A model generated the notes under the pieces. The model saw only the letters and a list, made by a program, of their open reading frames with translations. It was not told the origin of the DNA and made no database searches. From assembly GCA_021325375.1 (NCBI GenBank), contig JAJPHG010000014.1, positions 108,167 to 172,166 on the forward strand: DNA of 64,000 bases. The letters are read 5' to 3'. This document shows positions 35,603 through 43,760 of the stretch, piece after piece. Made by a program: the position numbers and the translations under genes. Each line of letters starts with the position of its first letter. Positions within the stretch are counted from its first letter, which is position 1. The DNA is from Alphaproteobacteria bacterium (GTDB taxonomy: Bacteria > Pseudomonadota > Alphaproteobacteria > Micropepsales > Micropepsaceae).

Positions 35603-36697
35603 TCAGCTCGCGCCGGCGGCCCACGCCGCAGCGGGCGTCGCGGCCGCGTGCGGTTCGGGCACGCCGCACCGCGCCAGCACCGCGCGCAGGTCGCGGATCG
35701 CCGGAAACACCTCGTTGTTCCAGTCCGCACCCTGGGCGTCGTGCGCTTCCTGCTCGCGTTCGACGATCTCCTTGTCTTCCTTGAAGATGCGCTCGGTGAA
35801 CCAGGTGATGAACGGCCACGCGGCCTCGATCAGCCCGGGAATCTTCGGCCGCTTGACCGAGAGATAGCCGAAGGTGCGATTGGTCCGCTGCTCCCGGTCG
35901 AGCGGCGTATAGGCGAGCCAGACGTCCAGCACCGGCTCGCCGCCGCCGACCCACACCCTCAGATTCTGATAGGGATAGCCGGTGCGTATCGTCATGAGAT
36001 CGCGATTGGCGGCCTGGCTCCTGGTGCGCATCACGTTGAGGATCGCGGCCTCACCCACCGTGCCGCGGCCGGCGGTGCGCGAGAACGTGTAGTCCACCTC
36101 GCACCAATCCGGCCCCTGGCGCCGGCCCAGGCACGTCGCCTTGATCATGCCCATCTCCTTGCGATGCAGGAACTGATGGTTCATGTCGAACAGGTTCTCG
36201 TGCATGAACGTATAGTGGCAGGCCACTTCGCGATTGAGCTTGCGCGTCTTGTAGCGGCGGTCGCGCTTCGAGCCGAGCGCGGCCGGAGCGCGCTCCGCCG
36301 CCAGGGCCGGATCGCCCGGAAAGACGAAGATCAGCCCGTCGATCTCGCACGCGGGATACGATCGCACGCCGTTGGGCAGGCGCTCGCGGCCGAGATAGGG
36401 CACGTCGATGCATTTGCCCGCGCAATCGTACGCCCAGCCGTGATAGCCGCACTTCAGCGTCTCGCCCTGCACGACGCCCAGATGCAGCGGGACCTGGCGA
36501 TGGGCGCAGCGGTCCTCCAGGGCGAAGACCGCCCCGCTCTTGCCGCGATAGACGACGATCGGATCGCCGGCGAAGCGGCAGCCGCGCGCCTTGCCGGGCT
36601 TCAGCTCGTCCGACCACAGGACCGGATACCAGAAATCCGGATGGGTCCCGATGCGCCGCAGATCCACGCTACGCTCCTGACGGGCCAGTTGATGCAC
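35603..36697 (-). CDS. Rieske-type aromatic-ring-hydroxylating oxygenase, alpha subunit-like
   Basis: A 364-aa Rieske non-heme iron oxygenase. The [2Fe-2S] ligands are Cys64/His66 and Cys83/His86 (CAHRQVPLHLG and LKCGYHGWAY). The mononuclear iron site is in the ENLFDMNHQFLH segment. The start is GTG at 36697, with AAGGAG six nt upstream. No reductase or ferredoxin gene is adjacent. The sequence resembles Rieske oxygenases of the vanillate demethylase/phthalate dioxygenase type; the substrate is unknown. Confidence 0.88.
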   Translation of the reverse strand: MHQLARQERSVDLRRIGTHPDFWYPVLWSDELKPGKARGCRFAGDPIVVYRGKSGAVFALEDRCAHRQVPLHLGVVQGETLKCGYHGWAYDCAGKCIDVPYLGRERLPNGVRSYPACEIDGLIFVFPGDPALAAERAPAALGSKRDRRYKTRKLNREVACHYTFMHENLFDMNHQFLHRKEMGMIKATCLGRRQGPDWCEVDYTFSRTAGRGTVGEAAILNVMRTRSQAANRDLMTIRTGYPYQNLRVWVGGGEPVLDVWLAYTPLDREQRTNRTFGYLSVKRPKIPGLIEAAWPFITWFTERIFKEDKEIVEREQEAHDAQGADWNNEVFPAIRDLRAVLARCGVPEPHAAATPAAAWAAGAS

Positions 36698-36847
36698 GTG
36701 ACGCTCCTTGAATTCAAAGCCCGAGACTCAAACGCAATCCGTCGACATTTTGCGCCACGCCGCCGGCCGGCGGGAGACCGGGAACGCAAAGATTCCGTCG
36801 CCGGGCCGAAATTTCTGTACAAAATTGCACACCTTTGGCGGCGAGTT

Positions 36848-37825
36848 CTAGCTGTTGAACCGGCGCTCCCAGGCGAGCGCGGAGCGGACGATCTCGTCCA
36901 GGTCGTCGCGCTGCGGCTGCCAGCCCAGCGTCGCCTTGATCCGGCCCGGATCGGCGATGAGCTCCGGCGGGTCGCCGGCGCGGCGCGGGCCCTCGCGGAC
37001 AGGCAGCGGACGGCCGATCGCCTTCTCCACCGTGGCGATGACCTCGCGCACGCTGGCGCCATGGCCGTAGCCGCAATTGAAGGTCGAGGACGGCGCGCCG
37101 GCGCGCAGCGCGTCCAGCGCCAGGAGATGGGCGTCCACAAGGTCGCCGACATGGATGTAGTCGCGCACGCCGGTGCCGTCGCGCGTCGGATAGTCGGTGC
37201 CGAAGATGTCGAGATGCGGCACCCGGCCCAGCGCCGCCTGCGCGGCGCGCTTGATGAGATGCGTGGCGCGCGGCGAGGACTGCCCGGTGCGGCCTTTCGG
37301 ATCGGCGCCCGCGACGTTGAAATAGCGCAGCACCATGTGGCTGAGATCGTGCGCGCGCGAGGCGTCCTCCAGCATCCATTCCGTCATCAGCTTGGAGCGT
37401 GCATAGGGGCTGATGGGATTCTTGGCCGCGTCCTCGCCGAGCGGCTGCGGCGCGTCGGCGTCGTAGACGGTCGCAGTCGAGGAGAAGATGAAATGCTTCA
37501 CCCCGGCTTGGACGCAGGCCTCGATCAGCGCGCGCGACTTGACGGTGTTGTTGGCGTAGTAGCCGAGCGGATGGGCGACCGAATCCGGCACCACGATCGA
37601 GCCCGCGAAATGGATCGCCGCGTCGACGCCGTGCTCCTCGATGAGACGGCGCACGAGAGCTTCGTCGCCGGCGTCGCCCTCGACCAGCGAGGCCTGCTCG
37701 CTCACCAGAGAGCGGTTGCCGGTCGACAGGTCGTCGAGCACCACCACCTTCTCGCCGCGGTCGACGAGGGCGTAGGTCATGTGGCTGCCGATATAGCCGG
37801 CGCCGCCGGTGACGAGAACGCTCAT
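36848..37825 (-). CDS. galE: UDP-glucose 4-epimerase
   Basis: A 325-aa extended SDR enzyme that interconverts UDP-glucose and UDP-galactose. The NAD motif VTGGAGYIGSH is at the N-terminus, followed by FSSTATVYD and the catalytic SPYARSKLMTE (YxxxK), and then the substrate segment LRYFNVAGAD. Its start overlaps the manC-type gene stop in ATGA. With ugd, manC and galU nearby it supplies sugar nucleotides for surface glycans. Confidence 0.94.
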   Translation of the reverse strand: MSVLVTGGAGYIGSHMTYALVDRGEKVVVLDDLSTGNRSLVSEQASLVEGDAGDEALVRRLIEEHGVDAAIHFAGSIVVPDSVAHPLGYYANNTVKSRALIEACVQAGVKHFIFSSTATVYDADAPQPLGEDAAKNPISPYARSKLMTEWMLEDASRAHDLSHMVLRYFNVAGADPKGRTGQSSPRATHLIKRAAQAALGRVPHLDIFGTDYPTRDGTGVRDYIHVGDLVDAHLLALDALRAGAPSSTFNCGYGHGASVREVIATVEKAIGRPLPVREGPRRAGDPPELIADPGRIKATLGWQPQRDDLDEIVRSALAWERRFNS

Positions 37826-39270
37826 GCGGTCGGCGTTTTCTCTGGCGCGCGGCCATAGGCGTCGTCGAAGCGGACGATGTCGTCCTCGCCGAGATAGCCG
37901 CCCGATTGAACCTCGATCAGGCGCAGCGGCACGTCGCCGGGGTTCTCCAGCCTGTGGCGCTCGCCCAGCGGGATGAAGGTCGACTCGTTCTCCTTGAGCA
38001 GCGATATCTTGTCGCCGACGGTGACGCGCGCGGTGCCCTGCACCACGACCCAGTGCTCGGCGCGGTGATGATGCATCTGCAGCGACAGCCGCCCGCCCGG
38101 CTTGACCATGATGTGCTTGACCTGGAAGCGGTCGCCGATGTCGACGGTCTCGTAGCTGCCCCAGGGGCGGAAGACGCGCTTGTGCTCGGTGTGCTCGCTG
38201 CGATTGTCGGATTTCAGGCGATCGACGACGGCCTTGACGTCCTGCGCCCGCGATTTGTCGGCGACGAGGACGGCGTCGTCGGTCGCGATCACCACGAGGT
38301 CGTGCACGCCGACCAGCGCGGTGAGCCTGCCGTCGCTGTGCACGTAGGAGCCGGTCGAGTCGTGCGCGATCACGTCGCCGAGCAGCACATTGCTCTGCGC
38401 GTCCCGGTCGCGGATGTCCCACAGCGCCGACCATGCGCCGACGTCGCTCCAGCCGATGTCGCAGGGCACGATCGCGGCGCGGTCGGTCTTCTCCATCAGC
38501 GCGTAGTCGATGGAGATGTTCGGCGCATTGGCGAAGGCCTCGGCGTCGAGGCGCACGAAGTCGAGGTCGCGCTGGGATTTCGCCAGCGCCTCGCGCGCGG
38601 CGGCGAGAACGTCGGGCGCATGCAGGCGCATGTCCTCGATCAGCACGTCGGCGCGGAACACGAACATGCCGCTGTTCCAGAAATAGCCGCCGTCGGCGAT
38701 GTAGCCCCTGGCCGTCTCGGCGTCGGGCTTCTCGACGAAGCGCTGCACGCGATGGGCGCCGTCGAGCTTCTCAAGATGCGCTCCGCGATGGACATAGCCG
38801 TAGCCGGTCTCGGGGCCGGAGGGCGCCATGCCGAAGGTGACGATATGGCCCTCGCGCGCCGCCGCGGCCGCGATACCGACCGCCTCGCCGAACGCCTTGG
38901 CGTCGCGCACGACGTGGTCCGAGGGCAGCAGCACGATTACGCCATTGGCGTCTTCCTCCGCGGTCATGAGCGCCGCGACCGTGGCGGCGGGCGCGGTGTT
39001 GCGGCCCATGGGTTCGAGCACGATGGCGCGGGGCGCCACGCCGATCTCCTGCAACTGCTCGGCGACCAGGAAGCGGTGCGCGTCGGAGCACAGAAGCAGC
39101 GGGGCCGCGGCGCCGGGCAGTTGGGCCCGCAGCACCGTCTCCTGGATCATGGTGCGCTCGCCATGGAGCGCCAGAAGCTGCTTGGGCAGCGCCGCCCGCG
39201 ACAACGGCCACAGCCGCGTGCCCGAGCCGCCGGAGAGGATGACGGGGTAGATTTGCTGCTCTTTCGTCAT
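37822..39270 (-). CDS. manC: Mannose-1-phosphate guanylyltransferase / mannose-6-phosphate isomerase
   Basis: A 482-aa bifunctional enzyme that makes GDP-mannose. The N-terminal nucleotidyltransferase domain has SGGSGTRLWPLSR and RFVEKPD, and the C-terminal cupin isomerase domain has RPWGSYETVD and the metal-binding QMHHHRAEHWVV. The length fits the two-domain type. ATG at 39270 gives MTKEQQIYPVILSGG, the usual N-terminus; a GTG/ATG 21 nt earlier is less likely. It is coupled to galE. Confidence 0.95.
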   Translation of the reverse strand: MTKEQQIYPVILSGGSGTRLWPLSRAALPKQLLALHGERTMIQETVLRAQLPGAAAPLLLCSDAHRFLVAEQLQEIGVAPRAIVLEPMGRNTAPAATVAALMTAEEDANGVIVLLPSDHVVRDAKAFGEAVGIAAAAAREGHIVTFGMAPSGPETGYGYVHRGAHLEKLDGAHRVQRFVEKPDAETARGYIADGGYFWNSGMFVFRADVLIEDMRLHAPDVLAAAREALAKSQRDLDFVRLDAEAFANAPNISIDYALMEKTDRAAIVPCDIGWSDVGAWSALWDIRDRDAQSNVLLGDVIAHDSTGSYVHSDGRLTALVGVHDLVVIATDDAVLVADKSRAQDVKAVVDRLKSDNRSEHTEHKRVFRPWGSYETVDIGDRFQVKHIMVKPGGRLSLQMHHHRAEHWVVVQGTARVTVGDKISLLKENESTFIPLGERHRLENPGDVPLRLIEVQSGGYLGEDDIVRFDDAYGRAPEKTPTA

Positions 39271-39373
39271 TGCTAGCCACCGCCAACTCAAAGCGACGCC
39301 GGTTCATAGACCCTAATTGTATCGCCAGGCGAGACAGAAAAGGCCCCTTTTGTCTCTGTGCGAGAGACATCCA

Positions 39374-39401
39374 TTGACAATAGTCAAAATAGTCGTATAT
39401 T
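39374..39401 (+). promoter_or_regulatory. Strong sigma70-type promoter of the Phd-type antitoxin gene
   Basis: The -35 element TTGACA (39374-39379) and the -10 element TATATT (39396-39401) are separated by 16 nt, a near-consensus arrangement and one of the few clear promoters in this GC-rich window. The -10 element lies inside the palindrome described at 39380-39409. Confidence 0.75.
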
Positions 39402-39409
39402 TTGACTAT
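39380..39409. promoter_or_regulatory. Palindromic operator overlapping the -10 element
   Basis: Two perfect 11-nt inverted arms, ATAGTCAAAAT (39380-39390) and ATTTTGACTAT (39399-39409), flank an 8-nt centre and cover the -10 box. Phd/YefM antitoxins usually bind such palindromes to repress their own promoter, so autoregulation by the downstream product is inferred. Confidence 0.75.
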
Positions 39410-39426
39410 CCCAGCGGAGGCCTCCC

Positions 39427-39681
39427 ATGCGCGCATTTTCCACCGTCGAGCTCCTGCGCGATCTGAAGACAGTCACCCACGCGGCAACCCGTGCGCCGGT
39501 CACCATCACGCAGCACCGCAAGCCGCGCTTCGTCCTGATGGCGATCGAGGACTACGAGAAGCTGCACAATCCCCACCCCGATCCCCGCCGCGCTTATTTT
39601 ACGAGTGAGACACCGCCGGAGTTGAAGGAGCTGCTCGGCAAGGAGCTTCAGAAAATCATCGACGGTGACGGCGACGAATAA
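39427..39681 (+). CDS. Phd/YefM-type antitoxin (orphan)
   Basis: An 84-aa protein with the Phd/YefM pattern: MRAFSTVELLRDLKTVTHAA, then APVTITQHRKPRFVLMAIEDYEKL, which forms the N-terminal DNA-binding dimer fold. A flexible, acidic C-terminus is the usual toxin-wrapping part. GGAGG precedes the ATG at 6 nt. No toxin gene follows: a palindromic repeat and a convergent thiolase gene come next, so it is an orphan antitoxin, or its toxin is located elsewhere. Confidence 0.85.
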   Translation: MRAFSTVELLRDLKTVTHAATRAPVTITQHRKPRFVLMAIEDYEKLHNPHPDPRRAYFTSETPPELKELLGKELQKIIDGDGDE

Positions 39682-39699
39682 TTCCCCTCAAGCACCGTT

Positions 39700-39877
39700 G
39701 TCATCCCCGGCGAGCATCGCATGCGAAGCATGCAATGCGAGGGAAGGGGACCCAGGCGGTCAAGCGAACTCTAATTTCGAAATTTAGATGCAGGACTCTT
39801 CCGGCCGCACCGTCGGTGTTTGGCCACCTGGGTCCCCTTCCCCTCGCGCTCCTTCGGAGCGCTCGGCCGGGGATGAC
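39700..39877. repeat. Palindromic repeat, GTCATCCCCGGC...GCCGGGGATGAC type (second copy)
   Basis: A 178-nt element with the same outer arms as 16503-16639. Inner arms are GGGAAGGGGACCCAGG / CCTGGGTCCCCTTCCC, with a small CATGCGAAGCATG hairpin on the left. The centre holds about 40 nt of AT-richer sequence. It separates the orphan antitoxin from the thiolase gene. Confidence 0.85.
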
Positions 39878-39899
39878 ATCCGGGGCAAATTCGGAAGAG

Positions 39900-41102
39900 C
39901 TACGCCCCCTGCGCGCCGATGATGGCGACGGAGCAGACGTTCATCGCGGGCGCGCCGCCCAGATTGTGCGTCATGCCGATCCGGGGCGATTTGAGCTGGC
40001 GCGCGCCGGCGCGGCCCTGAAGCTGCAGGTACATCTCGTAGAGCATGCGCAGGCCCGAGGCGCCGATGGGATGACCGAAGCATTTCAAGCCGCCGTCGAT
40101 CTGGCACGGCAGCTGGCCGTCGGCGTCGTAGAAGCCGTTCATGACGTCCTTCCAGCCCTGGCCCTCGGCGGAGATGTGCAGGTCCTCCATCGTCACCAGC
40201 TCGGTGATGGAGAAGCAGTCATGCACCTCCATCATCGAGACTTCCTCGCGCGGGTTCCTGATGCCGGCCTCGTCATAGGCGCGCTTGGCCGCGATGCGCG
40301 CGGTGTGGAAGTAGGAGCCGTCCCAGGAATTGTGCTGGCTCTCCAGCCCGTTCGACAGCGAAAGCTGCAATGCCTTGACGGTGATCAGGTCCTTCTTGCC
40401 CATCGCGCGCGCGATCTCGGGCGTCGTCACGATGGCGCAGGCGGCGCCGTCCGACACGCCGCAGCAGTCGAAGAGGCCGAGAGGCTCGGCGATCATCGGT
40501 GCGTTGAGGCACATCTCCTCGGTGATGGCTTTTTGCAGATGCGCCTTCGGGTTCTTCGTGCCGTTGGCGTGGCTCTTGACCGAGACATGGGCGATGGCGC
40601 GCTTCAGGTCTTCCTTCGACACGCCGTGCTTGGAGCGGTAGGCGGACGCAAGCTGCGCGAAATTGCCCGGCGCCGAGCCGTTCGCGGCCCAAAGCGGCGA
40701 CAAGGTCGCGCCCTCGCGCTGCGGCAGGCCGCCATAGCCGGTGTCCTTCAGCTTCTCGACGCCGAGCGCGAGCGCGATGTCGGCCGCGCCCGCCGCGACC
40801 GCATAGACCGCGCCGCGGAACGCCTCCGAGCCGCTGGCGCAGAAATTCTCGACATGCGTCACGGGGATGTTGGGCAGGCGCAGCGCGACAGAGAGCGGCG
40901 TGCCGCCCTTGCCGACATGCTGCTCCTCGATCGCGGTGCCGAACCAGGCGGCGTCGATCTGGCTGGTCTCGACGCCCGCGTCCTGCATCGCCTCGAGATA
41001 GGCCTCGACCATCAGCTCCTCGGCGCCCATGTCCCAGCGCTCGCCGAACTTCGAGCAGCCCATGCCCAGAATCGCGACCTTGTCCTTGATGCCCGTGGCC
41101 AT
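39900..41102 (-). CDS. SCP2-type thiolase (acetyl-CoA acetyltransferase-like)
   Basis: A 400-aa thiolase of the SCP-x type. The acylated cysteine lies in NFCASGSEAF (about residue 88). The second active site is EVHDCFSI and the third GHPIGASG. GGGAG is 6 nt before the ATG at 41102. Such thiolases cleave branched or sterol-side-chain 3-ketoacyl-CoAs. They often pair with DUF35 proteins, and a DUF35-like domain occurs in the gene at 48047-49489, though not adjacent. Confidence 0.9.
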   Translation of the reverse strand: MATGIKDKVAILGMGCSKFGERWDMGAEELMVEAYLEAMQDAGVETSQIDAAWFGTAIEEQHVGKGGTPLSVALRLPNIPVTHVENFCASGSEAFRGAVYAVAAGAADIALALGVEKLKDTGYGGLPQREGATLSPLWAANGSAPGNFAQLASAYRSKHGVSKEDLKRAIAHVSVKSHANGTKNPKAHLQKAITEEMCLNAPMIAEPLGLFDCCGVSDGAACAIVTTPEIARAMGKKDLITVKALQLSLSNGLESQHNSWDGSYFHTARIAAKRAYDEAGIRNPREEVSMMEVHDCFSITELVTMEDLHISAEGQGWKDVMNGFYDADGQLPCQIDGGLKCFGHPIGASGLRMLYEMYLQLQGRAGARQLKSPRIGMTHNLGGAPAMNVCSVAIIGAQGA

Positions 41103-41181
41103 CACACACTCCCGAAATAGCGGCTCGGATCATCTAAGGCCGCGGGAGAAGCGGTGTAAAGCGGCCGGCCGTTCCGCTGGG

Positions 41182-42219
41182 TCAGGGAATCCGCAGGAAG
41201 AAGTCGTCCTTGGTGCCTTTCTTCCCCGCGAACTGCACGGCGCCGGCGGTCGTCCCACCATTGATGATGCGATAGGAAAAGGTGCTGTGCGACCCGGGCG
41301 CGCCGATCGCAAACGTCGTCACGCCGCCGCCGGCCTTGTAGACGAATCCTTGCGTGCTGCCGTCGTTCGAGAAGAACGCGCCCGTGATCTCGCGGTCGTT
41401 GTCGATGCTGGTCGTCAACGTGTCTCCCGAGCCGGCGCTGAAGAAGGTGAAGTTGCCCGCCGCGTCGCGGAAGAAGGCATGGCCGAATCGCGCCTCGCCG
41501 TCCGCCCGATAGGAGCCGGCCATCTCGCCATTGGCGTTGATCGCGTCGATGGTGGTGTCCTGAACGTCCGAGCCCGGCGCGTCGATCTGCGTGATCGTGC
41601 CGTCCGGCGTGCGCACATAGCCATGGGTGCGGTTCGACGCGTCGAAGAAATCTCCGGCAATGACGCCGCCCTTGTTCATGCCGCGCACCGCCGTGCCTTT
41701 CGCGCCCGCGGGATCGAAGAACGTCACCGTGCCGTCGGCGGCGCGTACGAAGCCGTGATCGGCGTGGCCGGCCGAATAGGTGCCCGCAATCACGCCGTCG
41801 TTGTCGATGCACGCGGGATTGAGGCCATCGAACGCCATCCCCAGGTCGAAGGCGGTCAGGCTGCCGTCCGCGGCGCGGATATAGCCGTGCTGGCTTTTGT
41901 CGGGGAGCGCGAAAACGCCGACGGCCACGCCGGCCGCGTTCATGTCGAGGCCATAGGTCCATCCGGCGCCCGGGTAGCGGAAGGTCGTGATCGCGCCGTC
42001 CGCCGTGCGGATGAAAGCTTCCCAATCCTTGGCGTGCCGCCCGTAGCGGTCGGATCCGATCACGGCGCCCTGCGTGTTCAGCGAGCCGAACATCATGAAC
42101 TTGGCGCCCCGCACCGCGAACCTCACGACCGTGGCCGCCTGTGCCGCTTCGTCTGCGAAGACGGTGAGCGCGAGAAACGCCGCCGCCACCCGGGCAACTC
42201 TGCAAAGAACCATGGCCAT
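41182..42219 (-). CDS. Secreted HAF-repeat-like protein
   Basis: A 345-aa secreted protein with a signal peptide ending near EAAQAA. The mature part has about six repeats of roughly 45 residues, each containing AFIRTADGAITTFRYPGA-like and NAAGVAVG-like motifs, the pattern of HAF repeats (extracellular beta-propeller-like). The start may be ATG 42219 or 42213. The function is unknown; an extracellular or outer-surface role is likely. Confidence 0.75.
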   Translation of the reverse strand: MAMVLCRVARVAAAFLALTVFADEAAQAATVVRFAVRGAKFMMFGSLNTQGAVIGSDRYGRHAKDWEAFIRTADGAITTFRYPGAGWTYGLDMNAAGVAVGVFALPDKSQHGYIRAADGSLTAFDLGMAFDGLNPACIDNDGVIAGTYSAGHADHGFVRAADGTVTFFDPAGAKGTAVRGMNKGGVIAGDFFDASNRTHGYVRTPDGTITQIDAPGSDVQDTTIDAINANGEMAGSYRADGEARFGHAFFRDAAGNFTFFSAGSGDTLTTSIDNDREITGAFFSNDGSTQGFVYKAGGGVTTFAIGAPGSHSTFSYRIINGGTTAGAVQFAGKKGTKDDFFLRIP

Positions 42220-42279
42220 CGCCGTCTCCGTGTCCGGAGATCACGATACCAGCTTCGCGGACGGGATGAAATTCCGCCG

Positions 42280-43596
42280 TCAGGCGCCGACGATGCGCGC
42301 GGCTCCGCGGTGGACGTTCTTGGTGGCGTTGCGGGTGTCGATCACCAGCCGCGACCACGAGACGAGCGAGGCATAGTCGACGTTGCTGTGGTCGGTGGTG
42401 ATCAGCGCGGCGTCGAACTTGGAGACATGCGCCTCGTCGAAGGTCACGCTCTGCATGCCCTGGAGTGCCGCGTGCTCGCGCGTGGGCAGGATCTCGGGGA
42501 TGTAGGGGTCGTGGTATGACACGATGCCGCCGCGCTCCTGGATGATCTCCATGATCTCGAGCGCCGGGCTCTCGCGCAGATCGTCGACGTTCTTCTTGTA
42601 GGCGACGCCCATGATGAGGACCTTGGCGCCCTTGAGCTGCTTGCCCTCTTCCTTGAGCGAGTCCGACAGCGTGTCGACGACGAGATGCGGCATGGCGCGG
42701 TTGACGACGCCGGCGAGCTCGATGAAATGGGTATCGACGTTGAACTGCTTGGCGCGCCAGGAGAGATAGAACGGATCGATCGGGATGCAGTGCCCGCCGA
42801 GGCCGGGCCCGGGATAGAACGGCATGAAGCCGAACGGCTTGGTCTTTGCCGCGTCGATCACGTCCCAGACGTTGATGCCCATCTTGGTGTAGGCGATCTT
42901 GAGCTCGTTCACGAGCGCGATGTTCACGGCGCGGAAGATGTTCTCGGTGATCTTCACGGCTTCCGCGGTCTGGGTGTCGCGCACGCGGTGCACCTCTGCG
43001 AAGGCGAGCGCGTAGAGCTGCTCGGCACAGACGCCGGAGCGCTCGTCGACGCCGCCCACGATCTTGGGGATCTTGCGCGTCTCGTAGCCGCTGCCGGGAT
43101 CCTCGCGCTCGGGCGAGAAGGCGAGGAGCACGTCCCTGCCCACCTTGAGGCCGCTGGTCTCCAGGATCGGGCCGACCTCCTCGGTCGTGGTGCCGGGATA
43201 GGTCGTGGATTCGAGGACGACGAGCATGTCCTCGTGCAGGTTCGCCGCGATCGCCTTCGTCGTCGTGACGACGTAGCTGAGATCGGGCTCGCGCTGGGCG
43301 TTGAGCGGCGTCGGCACGCAGATGAGCACCGCGTCGACATCGCGCAAATCCGCGAAATCGGCGGTCGCCTTGAAGCGGCCCGAGGCGTTCATCGCGCGCA
43401 CGTTCTCCGACGCGAAATGCTTGATGTAGGTCTCGCCCTTCTCGATCTTCTCGATCTTGCCCGGATCGATGTCGAAGCCGACCGTGCGCAGGCCCGCCTG
43501 CCAGAACGCATGCACCAGCGGCAGGCCGACATAGCCCAGCCCGATGACGCCGACGCGGACGGTCTTGTCGTTCAGTTTGCTTTCGAAGGATGCCAT
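42280..43596 (-). CDS. UDP-N-acetyl-D-glucosamine 6-dehydrogenase-type nucleotide-sugar dehydrogenase (WbpA-like)
   Basis: A 438-aa NAD-dependent dehydrogenase of the WbpA/TviB/WecC group. Features are VIGLGYVGLPLVHAF at the N-terminus, STTYPGTTTE, LAFSPEREDPG, the catalytic cysteine in GGHCIPIDPFY, and GVAYKKNVDDLRESPA. The GGHCIPIDP and PEREDPG motifs separate it from the UDP-glucose dehydrogenase at 32174. It makes an amino-uronic acid precursor for capsule or O-antigen; the exact sugar is not certain. Confidence 0.9.
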   Translation of the reverse strand: MASFESKLNDKTVRVGVIGLGYVGLPLVHAFWQAGLRTVGFDIDPGKIEKIEKGETYIKHFASENVRAMNASGRFKATADFADLRDVDAVLICVPTPLNAQREPDLSYVVTTTKAIAANLHEDMLVVLESTTYPGTTTEEVGPILETSGLKVGRDVLLAFSPEREDPGSGYETRKIPKIVGGVDERSGVCAEQLYALAFAEVHRVRDTQTAEAVKITENIFRAVNIALVNELKIAYTKMGINVWDVIDAAKTKPFGFMPFYPGPGLGGHCIPIDPFYLSWRAKQFNVDTHFIELAGVVNRAMPHLVVDTLSDSLKEEGKQLKGAKVLIMGVAYKKNVDDLRESPALEIMEIIQERGGIVSYHDPYIPEILPTREHAALQGMQSVTFDEAHVSKFDAALITTDHSNVDYASLVSWSRLVIDTRNATKNVHRGAARIVGA

Positions 43597-43660
43597 GACC
43601 GTCTCTTACGCGAAGCCTGTTTAAGGAAGCGGTAACGCTGCACCCAGTGCCCTCAGCCCA

Positions 43661-43721
43661 GTCCCCTGGGTCCCCTTCCCTCGCGACGCATGCTTCGCAT
43701 GCGCTGCTCGCCGGGAATGAC
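43661..43721. repeat. Half palindromic repeat, GGGTCCCC...CCGGGAATGAC type
   Basis: A 61-nt segment upstream of the WbpA-like gene carries the right half of the GTCATCCCCGGC family: CCCTGGGTCCCCTTCCCTCGC, a CGCATGCTTCGCATGCG hairpin and the end GCCGGGAATGAC. The left half is missing, so it is a truncated copy. Confidence 0.6.
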
Positions 43722-43760
43722 ATTGGAAGGACGAGTGGAGCACGTCAGACACACTTCATG

